Positions 60,957 through 64,000 of a DNA stretch of 64,000 nt are shown in pieces. The stretch is from Bdellovibrio sp. CG22_combo_CG10-13_8_21_14_all_39_27. Lineage in GTDB: Bacteria > Bdellovibrionota > Bacteriovoracia > Bacteriovoracales > Bacteriovoracaceae. Location: NCBI GenBank assembly GCA_002786715.1, contig PCTW01000084.1, forward strand, positions 332,147 to 396,146, written 5' to 3'. Under the pieces are notes generated by a model. That model saw only the letters and a program-made list of their open reading frames with translations. It ran no database searches and was not told the DNA's origin. Each line of letters opens with the position of its first letter. Position 1 is the first letter of the stretch. Both the position numbers and the translations under genes were made by a program.

Positions 60957-61853
60957 ATGAAGAAAATTTTAAGTCTCTTGGCCCTACTCCTTTCAGCTCT
61001 CATGCTCACTGGTTGTGAAGACATGAACTTTAAAGAAGGTATTGTTGTTGCTGGCGGAAAGTATGTTGAAGCCCACACTTTAAATAAAGGTAAGCAGATC
61101 TATATGGAATATTGTATGGCCTGCCACGGAGTTAAGGGCGATGGCAAAGGCGTAGCTTCAAAGGGGTTGTTTCCACCTCCACGTAACTTCACTCTCGGAA
61201 TTATTAAGTTTGGAGATGTGGCTTCAGGAGATCTTCCTCACGATGAAGCTATTTATAAGTTTTTAAAGCACGGTCTTAATGGAACAGCGATGCTTCCTTG
61301 GGATCTTCAACCTGGTCAAATGGAAGCAGTTTGGGACTATATCAAAACTTTCGCGCCACAGGCATGGATTGGTGAAGATAAAAAACTTGGTGAGCAAATT
61401 CTCGCCAGCAATGACCCATATGGTTTGGCAAGAAAGAGCAGTGCAATTGAGCGAGGTCGCGAAGTCTATCACGCTGTAGCAAACTGTCAGGCTTGTCACA
61501 TGGCCTACGCCACGCCAGATGAGTACAAAGCCATCGCGAAGAAAATCAACAATGAAGATGTGACTGAAATTGATCCAGAAATGTACAAAATCAAAATGCA
61601 AGAATCTGAACATGGCTACAAGACCATGCCTCCTGACTTTACTTGGGACCGCGTCCGTTCAGCTAACAACGTGGAAGATATTTATCTCCGTTTAGCAGCT
61701 GGTATTGGTGGAACGACCATGCCTTCTTGGAAGGGAACATTAGAAGACAATGACATTTGGGCAGCCGCTTATTACGTTCAAAGTCTCATTGACATGAGAA
61801 ATACTCCAGCCCGCGATGCCCTTTGGGTTGCGATTTTTGGTGAACAGAAATAA
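60957..61853 (+). CDS. Diheme cytochrome c lipoprotein
   Basis: 298 residues from ATG 60957 (AGGAA upstream). The lipobox LTGC (about 18-21) predicts a lipid-anchored periplasmic protein. Two CxxCH motifs follow: CMACHGVKGDGKG near 53 and CQACH near 178, each with downstream Met-ligand segments (AMLPWD, TMPSWKGTLEDNDIWAAAYYV). It likely carries electrons to the CuA site of the oxidase. It overlaps the SCO gene by one base. Confidence 0.92.
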   Translation: MKKILSLLALLLSALMLTGCEDMNFKEGIVVAGGKYVEAHTLNKGKQIYMEYCMACHGVKGDGKGVASKGLFPPPRNFTLGIIKFGDVASGDLPHDEAIYKFLKHGLNGTAMLPWDLQPGQMEAVWDYIKTFAPQAWIGEDKKLGEQILASNDPYGLARKSSAIERGREVYHAVANCQACHMAYATPDEYKAIAKKINNEDVTEIDPEMYKIKMQESEHGYKTMPPDFTWDRVRSANNVEDIYLRLAAGIGGTTMPSWKGTLEDNDIWAAAYYVQSLIDMRNTPARDALWVAIFGEQK

Positions 61854-62539
61854 TGATGACAAAGGCACCTACCTTCACATTTGTTCGAGATGATAAGCTT
61901 TCTAAGCTTGTATCAAACAAATTGTTTTGGTTGTTGTTTTTAATCATCGTCTTTAGTTATCCAATCATTCGCTCTATGTATCGTGAGCTTCCTCCTGAGT
62001 TGCCTAAATATTTTCAACTCAAAGAGTATTCATTGATTAACGAATTCAATCAGCCTTTTGGTTCTAAAAACCTCAAAGGCAAAGCTTATTTGGCCACTTT
62101 CGCTTTCACATCTTGTCCGACAACTTGCCCGGGCTTGATGGAAAAAATGCAGGTTGTTCAAAAGCGTTTGAAGGGATTAGGTACAAAAGTTGGCATGGTT
62201 ACTTATTCTGTTGATCCGGCTAACGACACTCCTCAAGTTCTTCATAAATATGCTCGAAGTCTTCACGCTAATCCTTATGTTTGGAATTTTGTAACAGGTG
62301 ACAAAAAGGATCTGGAAGCTCTTTTGATTGATGGCTTTAAAGTTCCGATGGGTGACCGAGAAGAAGTAACGAAGAAGTTGGATGATGAAAAAATCAGCCT
62401 GTTCGATATCGTTCATACTGAAAAAGTTGTTTTAGTAGACGCTGAGGGTTTCATTCGCGGCTATTACTCAGTTGATAAGCAAAGCTTAGATAAACTGATG
62501 ATCGATTTAGGATTGTTAATAAATAGACAATATAATTAA
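61853..62539 (+). CDS. SCO1/SenC copper chaperone
   Basis: 228 residues with one N-terminal membrane anchor (about 25-45) and a thioredoxin-like domain. Copper ligands: the CPTTCP motif in TSCPTTCPGLMEK (about 84-89) and the distal His in SLFDIVHTEKVVLVD. SCO proteins deliver copper to the CuA site of subunit II. It sits inside the cox operon, 9 bp before subunit IV. Confidence 0.93.
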   Translation: MMTKAPTFTFVRDDKLSKLVSNKLFWLLFLIIVFSYPIIRSMYRELPPELPKYFQLKEYSLINEFNQPFGSKNLKGKAYLATFAFTSCPTTCPGLMEKMQVVQKRLKGLGTKVGMVTYSVDPANDTPQVLHKYARSLHANPYVWNFVTGDKKDLEALLIDGFKVPMGDREEVTKKLDDEKISLFDIVHTEKVVLVDAEGFIRGYYSVDKQSLDKLMIDLGLLINRQYN

Positions 62540-62548
62540 GGAGTCTCT

Positions 62549-62833
62549 ATGTCCGGACACGAGGCACATGTAAGCCATAAGAAATTTTACATCATCATCT
62601 TCGTCGCTCTTGCAGCGTTGACAGTGGTTGAACTTTTTATTCCAGGACTTCCTCTTTCGACATTTAAGAAGGGAACTCTTTTAAGTGCCATGGCCATTAT
62701 TAAAGCTTTCATGGTGGCTTATTGGTATATGCATTTAAATGAAGAGAAAGCATGGCTTAAGTTTATTGCAGCCATCCCTATTTCAGCTGCTATTTATGCC
62801 ACTGTCGTTATTTTAGAATCACTTTATCGCTAA
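62549..62833 (+). CDS. coxD: Cytochrome c oxidase subunit IV (CyoD/COX4 family)
   Basis: 94 residues with three membrane helices (about 13-30, 42-60 and 70-92). VALAALTVVELFIPGLPL, AIIKAFMVAYWYMHLNEEKAWL and the C-terminal helix match the prokaryotic subunit IV family. GGAG precedes the ATG. It stabilises the oxidase. Confidence 0.88.
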   Translation: MSGHEAHVSHKKFYIIIFVALAALTVVELFIPGLPLSTFKKGTLLSAMAIIKAFMVAYWYMHLNEEKAWLKFIAAIPISAAIYATVVILESLYR

Positions 62834-62847
62834 CCAGGAAGTTTAAC

Positions 62848-63018
62848 GTGGAAAACGAAACTACAAAAGTATCATCAGTCGCAGATAAGCCAGCTCATCC
62901 CATTAAAAATGAGCAATTCAAAATGCCAACGTGGGCACTTCTAATTGCACTCGTTGTTGCCTTAGTTGTTCTCAAGTCTTTCATTTATATTAAAGACCAA
63001 AAGAGACACGGCAAATAA
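62848..63018 (+). CDS. 56-residue single-pass membrane protein, end of cox operon
   Basis: GTG start at 62848 with AGGAAG six bases upstream, 14 bp after the subunit IV stop, and TAA at 63016-63018. The peptide has a polar N-terminus with several Lys, Pro and His, one membrane helix (PTWALLIALVVALVVLKSF, about 27-45) and a basic end (KDQKRHGK). Codon use and spacing are like the genes before it. It may be a small oxidase subunit or assembly factor. It is easy to miss because of its size and GTG start. Confidence 0.7.
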   Translation: MENETTKVSSVADKPAHPIKNEQFKMPTWALLIALVVALVVLKSFIYIKDQKRHGK

Positions 63019-63019
63019 T

Positions 63020-63601
63020 TTACGGCTGAAATGTCATTGTGATGATTTTATCGCCTTGAACGATCTTCTCTAGAATCTCCATTCCTTCTACAACTTGTCC
63101 AAAGACAGTATAGCTCTTATCGAGATGAGGCAGAGTTGTGAGTGCAATGTAAAATTGTGAATCGGCACTGTCGACGTCCTGAGCGCGTGCCATAGCGACT
63201 GTTCCTTTAATGTGTTGGATATCATTAAATTCTGCTTTGAGGTTCTTACCGCTGCCGCTAGTGCCTGTTCCCGTTGGATCTCCACCTTGGATAACAAAGT
63301 TTGGAATCACTCGATGAAAAATAATTCCATCATAAAAACCTTGCTGAGTGAGTTCAATAATTCTGGTCACAGTGTTGGGTGCTTTTTTTGGATAAAGTTT
63401 AAAAGCGATATTTCCATGAACTGTTTTAATGATTATTTTTGCTTCCGAAAGACCATCGTCACCAACTTTCAAATCTTCTGCAGTCACCGCAGAGGTTTGA
63501 GGGGCAACAACTTCTTCAGTCTTATTTTCCTTATTAAAACAGCTAGTTAGGCTAGAAAGTAGGCTCGCCATTAAAACCAGATTCAAGATTCCTTTTGTCA
63601 T
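63020..63601 (-). CDS. Peptidyl-prolyl cis-trans isomerase, cyclophilin type, lipoprotein
   Basis: 193 residues. A lipobox LTSC (about 18-21) predicts an acylated periplasmic protein; after an acidic linker, the cyclophilin fold has FYDGIIFHRVIPNFVIQGGD, the Arg-x-x-x-x-x-F-x-Q-x-x active-site block, and GTVAMARAQDVDSADSQFYI. It assists folding of exported proteins. It ends 1 bp from the stop of the convergent 56-residue gene, leaving no room for a terminator. Confidence 0.92.
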   Translation of the reverse strand: MTKGILNLVLMASLLSSLTSCFNKENKTEEVVAPQTSAVTAEDLKVGDDGLSEAKIIIKTVHGNIAFKLYPKKAPNTVTRIIELTQQGFYDGIIFHRVIPNFVIQGGDPTGTGTSGSGKNLKAEFNDIQHIKGTVAMARAQDVDSADSQFYIALTTLPHLDKSYTVFGQVVEGMEILEKIVQGDKIITMTFQP

Positions 63602-63678
63602 TTTTATTTCCTCTCAATGAATTTGATTTCATTCTGAAGCCTTTAATAAAGAAAGGCAAAAAATATTAAAAATTAGAG

Positions 63679-63707
63679 TTGACATTAAATCAAGAGATCA
63701 TTAATTT
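63679..63707 (+). promoter_or_regulatory. Candidate promoter for the tRNA/rRNA unit
   Basis: TTGACA (63679-63684) is a perfect -35; the hexamer 17 bp downstream, TAATTT (63702-63707), is a weak -10. It points at the tRNA at 63756. Confidence 0.35.
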
Positions 63708-63755
63708 ACCCCTCACCCTTTACCTAATTATGTTGATTTACTTTGCTTTGAGTTT

Positions 63756-63831
63756 GGGGGTGTAGCTCAGTTGGGAGAGCACCTGCTTTGCACGCAGGGG
63801 GTCGCAGGTTCGACTCCTGTCATCTCCACCA
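63756..63831 (+). tRNA. tRNA-Ala (anticodon TGC)
   Basis: 76 bases folding into a full cloverleaf: acceptor stem GGGGGTG/CATCTCC (two G-T pairs), D arm AGCTCAGTTGGGAGAGC, anticodon stem CCTGC/GCAGG with loop TTTGCAC (anticodon TGC, Ala), T arm CAGGTTCGACTCCTG and an encoded CCA end. Confidence 0.97.
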
Positions 63832-64000
63832 TAAGCTGAAAGTTAATTGATTTTGATATTTTAGTATAAGCGATCTTTTACAATTTAATAATGTTTGCAA
63901 GGTTTGGACTTCGGTCCAAATTAAGACGAGAAGAGAAAACTAGTTAGAGTTAACACTCTTATTTAGTAAGTATTAAAGATCTGACGTAACCAGATCGTGC
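63832..64000 (+). promoter_or_regulatory. rRNA-type leader/spacer with boxA-like motif and two hairpins
   Basis: GATCTTTTACAATTT at 63872-63886 resembles boxA of rRNA antitermination (TCTTTAACAATTT type). TTTGGAC-TTCG-GTCCAAA (63903-63920) is a UUCG-capped hairpin and GATCTG/CAGATC (63978-63996) another. No rRNA sequence starts before base 64000, but this layout is what precedes 16S or 23S genes. Confidence 0.5.

Noticed and set aside
1..64000. CRISPR arrays, insertion sequences, prophage or integron
   Set aside because: No spaced direct repeats, transposase, integrase or phage structural genes were seen in the reading.

Overview
The window is dense, AT-leaning bacterial chromosome (roughly 40% GC by eye) with about 65 genes, short spacers and many overlapping start/stop codons. 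The gene set (two tandem flagellins, a Tad/Flp pilus locus, a fused CtaA-CtaB, an aa3 oxidase, a multiheme-cytochrome bc complex, aerobic tryptophan breakdown) fits a motile, aerobic Gram-negative bacterium. The closest match I can suggest is a predatory Bdellovibrionota of Bacteriovorax/Peredibacter type. That placement is inference; no rRNA gene lies inside the window to settle it.

Layout. 1-4064 (minus): partial alpha/beta hydrolase, FHA protein, recG, greA, a Cys-rich zinc-ribbon protein and a secreted protein, read as one operon. 4125-6829: UbiB-type kinase and a GNAT acetyltransferase. 7089-9007: two flagellins, each with a structured or mini-ORF-bearing leader. 9081-10620: an RmlD-like reductase and an unknown protein. 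10666-10859 (minus): an apparent small structured RNA with its own sigma70 promoter and a terminal U-tract (6S RNA candidate). 11094-18939: Tad pilus locus with two Flp pilins, a prepilin peptidase, three more class III-signal pseudopilins, CpaB, the CpaC secretin, a CpaE-CpaF fusion and one TadB/C platform protein. 19033-22682: a secreted YD-repeat protein, an aldehyde dehydrogenase and two small secreted paralogues, one behind a sigma54-type promoter. 22718-25966 (minus): membrane protein, CheY-like receiver, Lon. 26144-35873: glmU, glmS, uvrD/pcrA-type helicase, AsmA-like protein, mtnA, ppx/gppA, cyclic-nucleotide-binding protein. 35860-39641: a FliG-like single-domain protein, a coiled-coil protein, an unknown single-pass membrane protein, a four-helix membrane protein and a HEAT-repeat protein.

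39751-46384 and 55888-63018 hold the respiratory chain: Rieske protein, split cytochrome b, an octaheme c-type cytochrome, an oxidase subunit III-like protein and CtaM-like protein, then CtaA-CtaB, CoxB, CoxA, CoxC-like, diheme cytochrome c lipoprotein, SCO, subunit IV and a 56-residue membrane protein. Between these halves sits a contiguous tryptophan catabolic cluster (46381-55787). It encodes KynA, KynB, kynurenine 3-monooxygenase, KynU, 3-hydroxyanthranilate dioxygenase, ACMS decarboxylase, aminomuconate semialdehyde dehydrogenase, aminomuconate deaminase and oxalocrotonate decarboxylase, which together take tryptophan to 2-oxopent-4-enoate. Electrons from this catabolism would feed the flanking bc-aa3 chain.

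The right end has a cyclophilin lipoprotein (minus), then tRNA-Ala(TGC) followed by a boxA-like antitermination motif, suggesting that an rRNA gene begins just past 64000. No CRISPR array, insertion sequence or prophage was seen.
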